The notes below the pieces were generated by a model, which saw only the letters and a program-made list of their open reading frames with translations, did not search any database and was not told the DNA's origin. Made by a program: the position numbers and the translations under genes. DNA of 64,000 nt from the NCBI RefSeq assembly GCF_900112245.1, contig NZ_FOYX01000001.1, forward strand, positions 1,599,856-1,663,855. The letters run 5' to 3'. The DNA is from Maribacter stanieri (GTDB lineage Bacteria; Bacteroidota; Bacteroidia; Flavobacteriales; Flavobacteriaceae). Of the stretch, positions 1 through 9,573 are shown in pieces (position 1 is the stretch's first letter; every line of letters begins with the position of its first letter).

Positions 1-2
1 AA

Positions 3-776
3 GCGTTAATAAAAGCTCGCGAAGATGAAAATGTTAAAGCTATAGTTTTACGCGTAAATTCACCTGGTGGTAGCGCTTTAACCTCAGATATTATATGGAG
101 AGAAGTAGCTCTTGCTAAAAAAGTGAAGCCTGTTATAGTATCTATGGGTAACGTTGCTGCATCTGGTGGTTATTATATTGCTGCTGGTGCAGATAAGATT
201 TTTGCTGAGCCAACCACCATAACTGGCTCTATAGGAGTTTTTGGGACCGTACCTAATATGACCGAATTAGCAGATAATATTGGTATAAATGCGGAGCAGG
301 TAGGTACCAATAAAAATGCTGTAGAGTATTCATTGTTTGAGCCTATGCAAGATAGTTTTAAGAATCAAATACAGGAGAGTATAGAAGAAACATATCAAAC
401 ATTTCTTCAACGTGTGTCCGAGGGTAGAAATATGACTATGGCACAAGTAGATAGTGTTGCACAAGGTAGAGTTTGGAGTGGAACAGAAGCTTTAGAAGTC
501 GGTTTGGTAGATGAATTGGGTAATTTAGATGATGCTATTGCTGCAGCTGCTGAAATTGCGTCATTAGGTTCTTACGGAGTCAAAAAATTTCCAAAGTACA
601 AAAGTGGATTTGAACGAATTATGGAAGATTTGGAAGGAGCAAGTCTTCAGCTTAAAGAGAATTTGTTGAAAGATGAAATAGGTGACGAGGCATACAAAGT
701 GCTTAAAGAATTACAGTCTTTTAAAAAACAACAAGGTATACAGGCTAGAATGCCGTTTGCCTTAGATATTAAATAA
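3..776 (+). CDS. sppA: Signal peptide peptidase SppA (67K type), C-terminal part, cut by the window start
   Basis: Membrane-bound serine protease that cleaves signal peptides left in the membrane after secretion. The reading frame is open from the first bases, so the gene begins outside the window; an internal GTG at 123 is not the real start. The visible part carries the ClpP/crotonase-like S49 fold: a VNSPGGSA motif, then NVAASGGYYIA with the nucleophilic Ser, then the TGSIGVFG strand. In tandem-domain SppA the general-base Lys lies in the first domain, which is missing here, so the dyad cannot be checked. The end is followed after 4 bases by the queuosine-precursor transporter gene, so the two may be cotranscribed. 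Family assignment is firm from the motifs. Confidence 0.93.
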   Translation, partial: ALIKAREDENVKAIVLRVNSPGGSALTSDIIWREVALAKKVKPVIVSMGNVAASGGYYIAAGADKIFAEPTTITGSIGVFGTVPNMTELADNIGINAEQVGTNKNAVEYSLFEPMQDSFKNQIQESIEETYQTFLQRVSEGRNMTMAQVDSVAQGRVWSGTEALEVGLVDELGNLDDAIAAAAEIASLGSYGVKKFPKYKSGFERIMEDLEGASLQLKENLLKDEIGDEAYKVLKELQSFKKQQGIQARMPFALDIK

Positions 777-780
777 TTTT

Positions 781-1494
781 ATGACCTTAAAGGACAGAAA
801 ACTTGCCCAGCGTATTTATCTGTATTTGGGAGCTTTGTTTATCACTTCTTTAGTGGTTTCTAACCTCATATTTCAAAAGTTTTTTTATTGGAATCCCTTC
901 GGGGATTTCACTGTTTTTGGGGTTTCACTTTTTGTGGTTTCCGTAGGTATCTTACCTTACCCAATAACTTTTTTGATCACGGATCTTATTTCAGAAATCT
1001 ATGGAAGAAAAATGGCAAATCAGATAGTGACTGCTGGTATTTTTGCGTCATTCTTTTCCATGGGTATTATATTATTGGCGGAAACGGTACCCGCAATATC
1101 TTCATCACCAATAAATGACGAGACTTTTACTCAGGTTTTTGCGCTTTCACCAATTGCGGTTTTAGCTTCTATGATAGCCTATTTACTTGCGCAATACGTT
1201 GATGTTGCCATTTATCATTTTTGGAAAAAATTGACCAATGGAAAATATTTATGGCTACGAAATAATTTTTCGACATTTTTATCACAATTTCTAGATACGT
1301 TTACCGTTGTGGGACTGTTATGTGTCTTTAAAGTTCTGCCGTGGGACCTATTTTTTGGTCTCGTAGTAAGCGGATTTATTTTTAAGATTTTTATAGCATT
1401 TATCGACACCCCTTTTCTCTATTTCTTCGTATATATTATGAGAAAACGTTTTAATCTAAAGCCAAATGAAGAATTGGACTTAGATACATTATAA
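781..1494 (+). CDS. Queuosine precursor transporter (YhhQ/COG1738 family)
   Basis: Inner-membrane protein of 237 residues, a usual length for the family, which imports queuosine precursors (preQ0/preQ1) for tRNA modification. Six or so hydrophobic segments are visible, with the family pattern of a first helix after VVSNLIFQK, then ILPYPITFLITDLISEIYG with conserved acidic residues, and a C-terminal region containing LSQFLDTFTVVGLL. It starts 4 bases after the sppA stop and is followed 35 bases later by the AsmA gene. The likely translational coupling with sppA appears to be positional only; no functional link is known. Which precursor is taken up cannot be told from sequence. Confidence 0.9.
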   Translation: MTLKDRKLAQRIYLYLGALFITSLVVSNLIFQKFFYWNPFGDFTVFGVSLFVVSVGILPYPITFLITDLISEIYGRKMANQIVTAGIFASFFSMGIILLAETVPAISSSPINDETFTQVFALSPIAVLASMIAYLLAQYVDVAIYHFWKKLTNGKYLWLRNNFSTFLSQFLDTFTVVGLLCVFKVLPWDLFFGLVVSGFIFKIFIAFIDTPFLYFFVYIMRKRFNLKPNEELDLDTL

Positions 1495-1529
1495 TTAGAG
1501 CATTAAACAAAACAGTATAAAAATATACT

Positions 1530-4271
1530 ATGGGTAAGAAAATTTTGAAAATTGTAGGAGTTCTATTAATACTAATAATAGTAGTGTTAATTGCCGCTCC
1601 TTTTTTCTTGGAGGCAAAGATTGGGGATATTATTAAGAACAATGTCAATAAAAATGTAAATGCAACGCTAGACTTTTCTGAAGCTAATCTAAGTTTGGTT
1701 AGTAGTTTTCCAAATGCTGAGGTTGCTTTTAAAGATGTTGTGTTGATTAACAAAGCTCCGTTTGAAGGAGATACCTTGTTCAAGGCGACCAATTTAGAAT
1801 TGACCATGGGTATTATGCAGCTGTTTAAAGGTACGGGAGAATCAATAGCGATTAACAATATTTATCTAGACGATGCCTTGGTAAACGTTGTTGTCGATAA
1901 AGAAGAAAATGCAAATTATGATATTGCCATTGCTTCGGAAACGACTACAACAGTGGAGGAGCCAAGTACTACTGACGGATTTTCATTTGACTTACAGTCT
2001 TATGAAATTTCTAATTCTAGAATTTACTACACGGATAATTCAACGGGTATAACTTTTAAATTAGATGATTTTCAGCATAAAGGTACAGGAGATTTGTCTT
2101 TGGCTACTTCTGAATTAGATACCCACACAGACGCTTTTATTTCTTTAGAAATGGATAGCGTTAATTACCTAAATAAGAATAAGATTAAATTAGATGCTCT
2201 TATTGGTATAGATTTAAATGAGAACAAATATTCTTTCTTGAAGAATGAGGCTTTGCTCAATCAGTTACCATTAGTATTTGATGGTTTTATTAAATTAAAT
2301 GAGACCAGTCAAGAAATTGACTTAACCTTTAAGACGCCATCATCAGATTTTAAAAATTTCTTGGGAGTAATACCAGAAATTTATTCAAAGAATATTGAAG
2401 ATGTTACAACTACTGGAGATTTTACGGTGAATGGTAATTTTAATGGTATAGTTGATGAAACTCATATTCCTAAATTTCACATCGAAATTAAATCTGATAA
2501 TGCATCTTTCAAATATCCAGATTTACCTAAAGCGGTGCGTAATGTGAATTTTGATATTCAGTTGAACAATAAAACCGGAATCACCGAAGATACTTATGTA
2601 GATATTAATAAGGCCTCTTTTATGATTGATGAAGATAAATTCAACCTTACGTCACATATTACAGAGCTTATGGGTAATACCAAGGTTAAAGCTCATATGG
2701 ATGGTGCTATGAACTTAGCCAATATTTCAAAAGCATATCCTGTGCCGGCAGAGTATAATCTTAAGGGTATGTTGAAAGCAGATATTACTACCGCCTTCGA
2801 TATGCAGTCTGTTGAGAAAGAACAGTATGAAAAAACAAGTACTACGGGAGATTTGAGTGTTACCAATTTTGAGTATAATTCAGATGAATTGGCTAATCCT
2901 GTTAAATTTAATTCAGCACGGTTAACATTTAACCCTAAGACGGTTACGTTAAATAATCTGAACGGTACGACTGGTACCACAGACTTTGATGCAACAGGTA
3001 CAATCAATAACCTGTTGGGTTTTATGTTCAACGATGAGAAAGTTGAAGGTAACTTCAATTTAAAATCTAACACTTTTGCTCTTAATGATTTTATGGTGGC
3101 AGAAACCGATAATCCTGTAGAGACTGTTAATGGCGAAACGAATAGTGGCTCAACTACTGAGGAAGAGAAAATAAAAATACCATCATTTTTAGATGCAACT
3201 ATAAATGCCGATGCTAAGAAAGTTATATACGATAACATTACATTAAGCAATGTTACCGGAGTTTTAAGAATTAAAGAAGAAACAGCAACACTAAGCAATA
3301 TGAATGCGGGTATGTTTGGTGGTAATATAGCTTTTAATGGAGATGTGTCTACAAAAAATGATACGCCTACATTTAATATGAAGTTAGATTTAAATAAGTT
3401 GGGTATTCAAGAGACTTTTGCTTCTGTAGATTTATTCAAAACTATTGCACCAATTGCTAAGATGTTAAATGGTAAACTAACTTCAGATATTTCGCTCTCA
3501 GGTAATTTGACAGATGATTTGTTGCCAAATTTATTGTCCTTAAGTGGAGATTTGTTTGCGGATATAATGACAGAAGAAGTAAATACCGAATCTTCACCTG
3601 TATTAAATTCATTAGTTTCTAATTTGAATTTTATTGACCCAAAGCAACTAGACTTAAAAGACCTTAAAACATCCCTATCATTTAAAGATGGTATTGTAAC
3701 GGTTAAGCCATTTACGTTGAATTATAAGGATATTCAAATTAACGTGGACGGTAGTCATTCATTTGACCAAAAGCTTAATTATAAGGCAACATTGCAAGTG
3801 CCTGCAAAATACTTAGGTTCAGATGTCACAAAATTGATTGCTAAGATTGATGATACCTCGTTAAATGATTTAACTATCCCTGTAGTTGCAAATATTGGAG
3901 GTCTTTATAATAGCCCTCAAGTTACTACTGATTTAACTTCAGGTGTAAAACAATTAACCACAAAATTAATTGAGGTTGAAAAACAAAAGCTTATCAATAA
4001 AGGAACTGATAAGGCTAAAGATTTAATAGGAGGTTTAATATCGGGTGACAAAACTAAAACAGATTCTGTTAATAAAGATGCATCTTCTACTAAAACTAGT
4101 GCTAAAGACATTATAGGTGGAATATTATCCACTAAAAAAGATACGACTTCCACAACAGCAGTTAAAAAAGATTCTACTCCTGTAAATAAAGAGAAAGAAG
4201 CTGTTAAAGAAAAAGCGAAAGATATTTTAGGAGGCTTATTTGGTAATAAAAAAAAGGATTCAACTAACTAA
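1530..4271 (+). CDS. AsmA family protein with lysine/glycine-repeat tail
   Basis: Large 913-residue protein with one N-terminal transmembrane helix (residues about 5-28) and a long beta-rich periplasmic body, as in AsmA-like proteins, which are thought to form lipid-conducting or assembly-related bridges at the envelope. The start domain after the helix (AKIGDIIKNNVNKNVNATLD) and the repeated amphipathic beta segments fit the family. The C-terminus, about residues 830-913, is hydrophilic, rich in Lys, Thr and Ser, and holds three copies of an AKD(I/L)(I/L)GG(I/L) unit. It is convergent with the DUF2797 gene and overlaps its end by 8 bases. Exact cargo unknown; family call is confident, function inferred. 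Confidence 0.85.
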   Translation: MGKKILKIVGVLLILIIVVLIAAPFFLEAKIGDIIKNNVNKNVNATLDFSEANLSLVSSFPNAEVAFKDVVLINKAPFEGDTLFKATNLELTMGIMQLFKGTGESIAINNIYLDDALVNVVVDKEENANYDIAIASETTTTVEEPSTTDGFSFDLQSYEISNSRIYYTDNSTGITFKLDDFQHKGTGDLSLATSELDTHTDAFISLEMDSVNYLNKNKIKLDALIGIDLNENKYSFLKNEALLNQLPLVFDGFIKLNETSQEIDLTFKTPSSDFKNFLGVIPEIYSKNIEDVTTTGDFTVNGNFNGIVDETHIPKFHIEIKSDNASFKYPDLPKAVRNVNFDIQLNNKTGITEDTYVDINKASFMIDEDKFNLTSHITELMGNTKVKAHMDGAMNLANISKAYPVPAEYNLKGMLKADITTAFDMQSVEKEQYEKTSTTGDLSVTNFEYNSDELANPVKFNSARLTFNPKTVTLNNLNGTTGTTDFDATGTINNLLGFMFNDEKVEGNFNLKSNTFALNDFMVAETDNPVETVNGETNSGSTTEEEKIKIPSFLDATINADAKKVIYDNITLSNVTGVLRIKEETATLSNMNAGMFGGNIAFNGDVSTKNDTPTFNMKLDLNKLGIQETFASVDLFKTIAPIAKMLNGKLTSDISLSGNLTDDLLPNLLSLSGDLFADIMTEEVNTESSPVLNSLVSNLNFIDPKQLDLKDLKTSLSFKDGIVTVKPFTLNYKDIQINVDGSHSFDQKLNYKATLQVPAKYLGSDVTKLIAKIDDTSLNDLTIPVVANIGGLYNSPQVTTDLTSGVKQLTTKLIEVEKQKLINKGTDKAKDLIGGLISGDKTKTDSVNKDASSTKTSAKDIIGGILSTKKDTTSTTAVKKDSTPVNKEKEAVKEKAKDILGGLFGNKKKDSTN

Positions 4272-5058
4272 TAGTTATACCTACATAATAGCCTTCGCTG
4301 CCTCTAACATTAAAAACAGTATTATCGTCAAAAATTAGATACTGTCCCTTAATGCCTTTTAAGACTCCTTCAAAAGATGGTGTTTTAGTAAGGTTAAGGC
4401 TTTTTACTTTAGTTGGATATTGCAATACCGGAAACTCCATTTCAGTCTCTGATTTAGATTCCAAAAAATAAGGTAAGGCTTCTTCTGGAATATACTGTTT
4501 CAACTTGTCTCGCCATTCTTGTAGATTTTCGTCGACAACGTTATTTGTAAGCATGGTACGCCAGTTGGTCTTATCGCCAACATGGTCTTTAAGGGCTACT
4601 TCTGTAATACCAGCTAGGTATCTATTTGGTACCTCAACAATTTCAATAGCTTCATGAGCGCCTTGGTCAATCCACCTTGTGGGTACTTGACCTTTTCTGG
4701 TTACACCAACTTTTACATTGCTAGAATTTGCCAAATAAACAATATGGGGTTGTAATTGAACTTTTTTTTCATAAGCCAAATCTCTATCTTCTTGGTCTAA
4801 ATGAGCTTTGCTTAATTCAGGTCTCATAATCCAATCTCCTGCAGATGGTATTTCAAAAAAGCATGATTTACAGAAACCTTGTCTATAAATAGGCCTGTCA
4901 TTACCACAGTTAAGGCATTGAAATTTAATAAATTCAATTTTAAATGATTTGTTCAGAACTTGATTTACGTTTAAAAAATCAGATTCGAACAACATATAAT
5001 ATTGAATAGGGCTTCCTATTTCTGTCTGCATTTTTCTTAGTACTCCTTCGTATTGCAT
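4264..5058 (-). CDS. DUF2797 domain-containing protein
   Basis: Soluble protein of 264 residues of unknown function. A four-Cys zinc-binding knuckle is visible early (CLNCGNDRP, then GFCKSCF), followed by a conserved body with the segments HIVYLANSSNVKVGVTRKGQ and PTRWIDQGA, which recall GIY-YIG-like features in other DUF2797 proteins; that resemblance is my inference. It is divergent from the GH3 gene at 5139 and shares an 80-base spacer with it. The stop codon lies inside the end of the convergent AsmA gene. Length is normal for the family. The nucleic-acid-related role sometimes assumed for it cannot be shown here. Confidence 0.85.
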   Translation of the reverse strand: MQYEGVLRKMQTEIGSPIQYYMLFESDFLNVNQVLNKSFKIEFIKFQCLNCGNDRPIYRQGFCKSCFFEIPSAGDWIMRPELSKAHLDQEDRDLAYEKKVQLQPHIVYLANSSNVKVGVTRKGQVPTRWIDQGAHEAIEIVEVPNRYLAGITEVALKDHVGDKTNWRTMLTNNVVDENLQEWRDKLKQYIPEEALPYFLESKSETEMEFPVLQYPTKVKSLNLTKTPSFEGVLKGIKGQYLIFDDNTVFNVRGSEGYYVGITIS

Positions 5059-5123
5059 GTTAATTCAGCTTAATGATTTATCTATTTGAAAATGATAGCT
5101 AGATGCGCTATTTTTAGCAATAA

Positions 5124-5131
5124 CAAAGATA
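5124..5131 (-). promoter_or_regulatory. Bacteroidota -7 promoter box for the DUF2797 gene
   Basis: On the minus strand the sequence reads TATCTTTG, matching the TAnnTTTG consensus of Bacteroidota sigma-A promoters. It lies 66 bases before the DUF2797 start. No clear TTG element is seen at the -33 distance, so support rests on the -7 box alone. Confidence 0.4.
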
Positions 5132-5138
5132 CCTATAA

Positions 5139-6653
5139 ATGCCAATTACTCTATTTAATTCGATTGCCTCTTGGTTGCTGAAAAAACGATTTCATCAGAT
5201 AGAACTTTTTTTAAAATATCCGGAAGAAGTTCAGGAAGAGGTGCTATTGCAATTGCTGGAGTTTGCAGAAGATACCGAGGTAGGTAGAACATATGATTTT
5301 GAGTCGATTGAGTCTTATAAGGACTTTAAAGAACGTGTGCCTATTGTTTCTTATGAAGAGATTCAGCCAATAATAGAAAGGACAAGAAAAGGTGAACAAA
5401 ATTTATTTTGGCCTACTAAGGTGAAATTGTTTGCAAAAAGTAGTGGCACAACAAATGCAAAAAGTAAGTTTATTCCCGTAAGCGGAGAGGCGTTAGAGGA
5501 TTGTCATTATAAATCAAGTAAAGATTTATTGTGCCTCTATTTAAATAATAATGAAAATTCTCAATTATTTACTGGCAAGAGCCTTCGCTTGGGCGGTAGC
5601 AAAGAACTTTATGAAGATAACGGTTCTTTGTTTGGAGACTTGTCTGCAATTTTAATAGATAATATGCCTTTGTGGGCAGAGTATAGTAGCACGCCTAGTA
5701 ATAAGGTTTCCTTAATGAGCGAGTGGGAAAGTAAGCTAATGGCTATCATTCATGAAAGTGTTCAGGAAAACGTTACTAGTTTGGCCGGTGTGCCTTCGTG
5801 GATGTTGGTGTTATTAAATAAGGTACTTGAGGAAACAGGAAAGGAACATCTTTTTCAAGTTTGGGAAAATTTAGAAGTTTACTTTCATGGTGGCGTAAAT
5901 TTCAATCCTTATAAAGAACAATATAAAAAAATTCTTCCAAATAGTAATTTTAGGTACTATGAAATCTATAATGCTTCTGAAGGTTTTTTTGCTATTCAGG
6001 ATAGAAACGGTGCCGATGATCTTTTGTTAATGTTGGACTATGGAATATTCTATGAATTTATTCCGATGGATGTTTATGGAACCTTGGATGAAGAGGCAAT
6101 ACCCTTATGGGATATTCAACTTGGGAAAAACTACGCAATTGTAATTACCACTAATTCTGGATTGTGGAGATATAGAATAGGGGATACTGTTCGTTTTACA
6201 TCAAAGAGTCCGTATCGTATTAAGGTGACCGGACGTACTAAACATCACATTAATGTTTTTGGTGAAGAATTGATTATAGAAAATGCGGAAGAGGCCTTGA
6301 AAATAGCATGTGCCAAAACAGGTGCTGAAATTATTGATTATACCGCAGGACCTGTATTTATGGTGAATAAGGAAAAAGGAGCTCATGAATGGATTATGGA
6401 ATTTAGAACCATACCTGAGGATTTTAGCGCGTTTGTAGAGATTTTTGATAATGCTCTAAAATCTCTAAACTCAGATTACGAAGCTAAAAGGCTTAACAAT
6501 ATCACCTTAAACTCGCCGGTTGTACATATTGCCCGTGAGAACCTCTTTTATGATTGGTTGAAGAAGAATGATAAACTTGGTGGTCAACATAAGATACCAC
6601 GACTATCTAACAAAAGAGATTATTTAGAAGAGCTTTTGCCAATGAACAAGTAA
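5139..6653 (+). CDS. GH3 auxin-responsive promoter family protein (acyl-adenylate/amide synthetase fold)
   Basis: Protein of 504 residues of the GH3 family within the ANL adenylating superfamily. Plant members activate carboxylic acids such as indoleacetate or jasmonate with ATP and join them to amino acids; bacterial substrates are mostly unknown. The nucleotide-binding loop is visible as FAKSSGTTNAKSKFIPVS near residue 105. A later YNASEGFFAIQ segment corresponds to the second adenylate motif, and LWRYRIGDTVRF to the hinge region. Length matches bacterial GH3 proteins. It is divergent from the DUF2797 gene, and a 200-base gap separates it from the next gene. Biochemical role not predictable from context. 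Confidence 0.87.
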   Translation: MPITLFNSIASWLLKKRFHQIELFLKYPEEVQEEVLLQLLEFAEDTEVGRTYDFESIESYKDFKERVPIVSYEEIQPIIERTRKGEQNLFWPTKVKLFAKSSGTTNAKSKFIPVSGEALEDCHYKSSKDLLCLYLNNNENSQLFTGKSLRLGGSKELYEDNGSLFGDLSAILIDNMPLWAEYSSTPSNKVSLMSEWESKLMAIIHESVQENVTSLAGVPSWMLVLLNKVLEETGKEHLFQVWENLEVYFHGGVNFNPYKEQYKKILPNSNFRYYEIYNASEGFFAIQDRNGADDLLLMLDYGIFYEFIPMDVYGTLDEEAIPLWDIQLGKNYAIVITTNSGLWRYRIGDTVRFTSKSPYRIKVTGRTKHHINVFGEELIIENAEEALKIACAKTGAEIIDYTAGPVFMVNKEKGAHEWIMEFRTIPEDFSAFVEIFDNALKSLNSDYEAKRLNNITLNSPVVHIARENLFYDWLKKNDKLGGQHKIPRLSNKRDYLEELLPMNK

Positions 6654-6855
6654 TTTGCTCTATACACACTAAATATTAGCCTAATCACAACAAAATTTCA
6701 TATTTAATCGTTAGTTGCCATACATTTACCGTAGTAAAAGTAACTTTTGTCTTACAGCTTAATTGTAGGTTTTATAGTTCTAAATAGGATCAATAAAAGG
6801 AACTACATCGATAATTTGAGCGTGTAAACAATTAAATGATAGTAAGTAGGGTAAA

Positions 6856-6875
6856 TGTTTCAACTTGCTGAAACA
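6856..6875. repeat. Short perfect inverted repeat before the small hydrolase-like gene
   Basis: TGTTTCA and TGAAACA are perfect 7-base inverted arms around a 6-base centre. The element ends 30 bases before the preferred ATG at 6906, a position fitting an operator or a 5' leader hairpin. The upstream in-frame ATG at 6855 overlaps it, which argues against that ATG as the true start. Confidence 0.4.
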
Positions 6876-6905
6876 AAACTTAACCAAACTATAAATACAA
6901 TTATT

Positions 6906-7463
6906 ATGGCAGAGAAATTAGTGATCGTTTCCGATATGTGGGGCGCTAAGAAAGGTTTATGGATTACATCTTATTTAGGGTACCTTCAACAATATTTCGA
7001 TATAACATTTTACGATAGCCAACAATTGGCAAATCTGGATATTTTAATTCAGACTGAAGAGAATGTACATAATGCATTTATAGAAGGTGGTACTGAAACG
7101 GCTGTATCTCATTTATTAAAAAAAGAAACTGAACCTTGTTATTACCTTGCTTTCAGTACAGGTGCTACAATCGTTTGGGAAGCTGCTAAGAAAGGTTTGC
7201 TTGTTAAATCGTTATACGGTGTATCTCCTACCAGAATTCGTAAAAAGAACGATAGACCAAATGTACCGTTCCAATTAGTTTACGGTGCTAATGATGAATT
7301 TAAACCAAGTGAAGAATGGGCTAATAAATTAGGTGTAGATATGGAAGTAATACCTAATTATGGTCATACACTTTATACAGATGAGAAAATCATTCAAAAA
7401 GTGTGTTTAGAGTTACTTCAAGAAGTAACGCAAATTGCACCACAAATTAAAAAGGTGGTTTGA
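6906..7463 (+). CDS. Small alpha/beta-hydrolase-like protein
   Basis: Cytosolic protein of 185 residues resembling a minimal alpha/beta hydrolase. Visible elements are the N-terminal strand KLVIVSDMWGAKKG, a nucleophile-elbow-like AFSTGATI (the first Gly of GxSxG is replaced by Ala), an acid-turn candidate in YGANDEF and a late His in NYGHTLY. I chose ATG 6906 because the upstream in-frame ATG at 6855 lies on an inverted repeat and adds 17 residues that do not fit the fold. Substrate unknown. It is convergent with clpX, the two genes being separated by a long palindromic terminator. Hydrolase fold is likely; an active enzyme is less certain. Confidence 0.72.
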   Translation: MAEKLVIVSDMWGAKKGLWITSYLGYLQQYFDITFYDSQQLANLDILIQTEENVHNAFIEGGTETAVSHLLKKETEPCYYLAFSTGATIVWEAAKKGLLVKSLYGVSPTRIRKKNDRPNVPFQLVYGANDEFKPSEEWANKLGVDMEVIPNYGHTLYTDEKIIQKVCLELLQEVTQIAPQIKKVV

Positions 7464-7482
7464 AAAGAATATAAATAATAAG

Positions 7483-7528
7483 GCATATAAAAAAAGCGAA
7501 GATTTTAATCTTCGCTTTTTTTATATGC
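7483..7528. terminator. Bidirectional palindromic terminator between hydrolase-like gene and clpX
   Basis: A 46-base perfect palindrome with two 22-base arms and a 2-base centre. Its core AGCGAAGATT pairs with AATCTTCGCT and is flanked by A and T runs on both sides, so it can act as an intrinsic terminator for both convergent genes. Confidence 0.93.
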
Positions 7529-7544
7529 AATAATTATGTTGAAG

Positions 7545-8780
7545 TTATGAAACAGCCTTTAGCTTTTTAATGGTATCATGAGATAGCATTTCTTCAGCGT
7601 AAGGTTTAGTAACCTTAAAGTTTGTTTCACCAGAAGTTGGCATTTCAAACATGGCATCTGTAAATATAGCTTCACATAGAGATCTTAGTCCCCTAGCGCC
7701 AAGTTTATATTCTATTGCCTTATCTACAATATAATCTAAAGCTTGTTCTGTAATGGTGAAAGTAATGTCATCCATTGCAAACAACTTCTCATATTGTTTT
7801 ATAATCGCATTCTTAGGTTCTGTTAAAATGGCTCTTAACGTCTTCTTGTCTAACGGATTCATATGTGTAAGAACTGGAAGTCGACCAATAATTTCAGGTA
7901 TAAGTCCGAAATCTTTTAAATCTCTTGGAATAATGTATTGTAATAAATTACTCTCATCTAAAAAGCTATCAGATTTGGAAGCACTATACCCAACAGCTTG
8001 CATGTTTAAGCGTTTGGTAATAGCACGCTCAATACCATCAAAAGCTCCACCGGCAATAAATAAGATATTTTCGGTATTTACTTCTATAAATTTCTGGTCT
8101 GGATGCTTTCTTCCTCCTTTTGGTGGAACATTTACTACAGTACCCTCCAATAATTTTAAAAGACCCTGTTGAACACCTTCTCCAGATACATCTCTTGTAA
8201 TTGACGGGTTGTCACTTTTACGAGCAATCTTATCGATTTCATCAATAAAAACAATACCTCTTTCAGCTTTTTCAAGATTGTAATCTGCCGCTTGTAAAAG
8301 ACGGGTAAGAATACTTTCTACATCTTCACCAACATAACCGGCTTCTGTCAATACTGTTGCATCAACTATTGCCAATGGTACGTTTAATAGTTTGGCAATG
8401 GTTTTAGCCATAAGGGTTTTACCTGTGCCGGTTTGCCCTACCATAATGATGTTACTTTTCTGAATCTCTACATCGTCTTCTTTAGAAGAAGGTTGAAGTA
8501 ATCTTTTATAGTGGTTGTAAACCGCAACGGACATTACCTTTTTGGTACGCTCTTGTCCTATGATAAAAGTGTCTAAAAATTCCTTTATTTCTTGAGGTTT
8601 TTTTAGAACAAGTTCAGAAGAAAGATCGTTGGTCTTTGTCTGTTTTGATTCTTCGGCAACAATGCCATGAGCCTGCTCAATACAGCGATCACATATATGG
8701 GCATCTAGCCCAGCAATCAACAGATTGGTTTCTGGCTTTTTTCTGCCGCAAAATGAACACTCTAAATTTTCCTTTGCCAT
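7545..8780 (-). CDS. clpX: ATP-dependent Clp protease ATP-binding subunit ClpX
   Basis: AAA+ unfoldase that recognises and threads substrates into ClpP. The 411-residue protein has the N-terminal zinc-binding domain with Cys8, Cys11, Cys30 and Cys33, then a Walker A motif GQTGTGKT, pore-loop region [10 protein letters not shown], Walker [11 protein letters not shown] and a C-terminal small domain with [14 protein letters not shown] (sensor 2). All elements expected for an active protein are present. It is the third gene of a minus-strand tig-clpP-clpX series; the gap to clpP is 87 bases. The stop is followed by the shared palindromic terminator. Identity is certain. Confidence 0.98.
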   Translation of the reverse strand: MAKENLECSFCGRKKPETNLLIAGLDAHICDRCIEQAHGIVAEESKQTKTNDLSSELVLKKPQEIKEFLDTFIIGQERTKKVMSVAVYNHYKRLLQPSSKEDDVEIQKSNIIMVGQTGTGKTLMAKTIAKLLNVPLAIVDATVLTEAGYVGEDVESILTRLLQAADYNLEKAERGIVFIDEIDKIARKSDNPSITRDVSGEGVQQGLLKLLEGTVVNVPPKGGRKHPDQKFIEVNTENILFIAGGAFDGIERAITKRLNMQAVGYSASKSDSFLDESNLLQYIIPRDLKDFGLIPEIIGRLPVLTHMNPLDKKTLRAILTEPKNAIIKQYEKLFAMDDITFTITEQALDYIVDKAIEYKLGARGLRSLCEAIFTDAMFEMPTSGETNFKVTKPYAEEMLSHDTIKKLKAVS

Positions 8781-8867
8781 TATCTATCTTCTCTATTCTA
8801 TTCCTTAACGATCAAAAATCGCTTTTGGTTTAAAAATCATTAATTTATTTGATTCAATTAGTCGGAC

Positions 8868-9548
8868 TTATTTCTTCTCCCTTACCAATATTTCATCAAT
8901 CATACCGTATTTTAAAGCTTCGTCAGCCTTCATCCAGTAATCACGGTCACTATCATCACGAACTTTTTCAATATCCATACCAGAATGCTCTGCTATAATT
9001 TCGTATAGTTCTTCTTTTAGTTTTAATATCTCTCTAGCGGTAATTTCAATATCACTTGCTTGACCTTGAGCACCGCCCATTGGCTGGTGAATCATAACAC
9101 GAGAGTGTTGTAGTCCACTACGTTTTCCTTTTTCACCTGCACATAATAATACAGCACCCATAGAGGCAGCCATGCCTGTACAAATAGTTGCAACATCTGG
9201 TGTAATAAATTGCATGGTATCATATATACCTAAACCAGCATAAACACTACCACCTGGAGAGTTAATGTAAATCTGAATATCTTTTTTGGCATCTACACTG
9301 GCTAAGAATAATAATTGAGCCTGTATTATGTTAGCAACTTGGTCATTAATACCTGTGCCCATAAATATGATGCGATCCATCATTAAACGCGAATAAACGT
9401 CCATTGCAACAATGTTCATTGATCTTTCTTCTATAATGTTCGGCGTCATGTTCGTTGGGTACATGCTGCTCATTATAGAATCGTAATATGTGCTGCTAAT
9501 GCCTTGATCGTTTATAGCGAAATTCTTGAATTCTTTTCCGTAATCCAT
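8868..9548 (-). CDS. clpP: ATP-dependent Clp protease proteolytic subunit ClpP
   Basis: Serine peptidase that forms the tetradecameric chamber served by ClpX. In 226 residues the nucleophile is Ser129 in GMAASMGA and the base is His154 in MIHQPMGG; the acid would lie in the [12 protein letters not shown] region. A slightly long N-terminal stretch of about 35 residues precedes the usual mature start and may be processed, as in other ClpP propeptides (inference). It lies between tig and clpX; a terminator hairpin sits between tig and clpP, so clpP expression may depend on partial readthrough or its own promoter. Identity certain. Confidence 0.98.
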   Translation of the reverse strand: MDYGKEFKNFAINDQGISSTYYDSIMSSMYPTNMTPNIIEERSMNIVAMDVYSRLMMDRIIFMGTGINDQVANIIQAQLLFLASVDAKKDIQIYINSPGGSVYAGLGIYDTMQFITPDVATICTGMAASMGAVLLCAGEKGKRSGLQHSRVMIHQPMGGAQGQASDIEITAREILKLKEELYEIIAEHSGMDIEKVRDDSDRDYWMKADEALKYGMIDEILVREKK

Positions 9549-9573
9549 AAATTGTATGTCTATATTTTAGAGT

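Noticed and set aside
2693-3298. 201-codon open frame on the minus strand inside the AsmA gene
   Set aside because: It is fully antisense to an intact AsmA frame and its translation shows no domain or motif; its openness follows from codon use of the sense gene.
7753-8172. 139-codon plus-strand frame inside clpX
   Set aside because: Antisense to conserved AAA+ coding sequence with no promoter or recognisable product.
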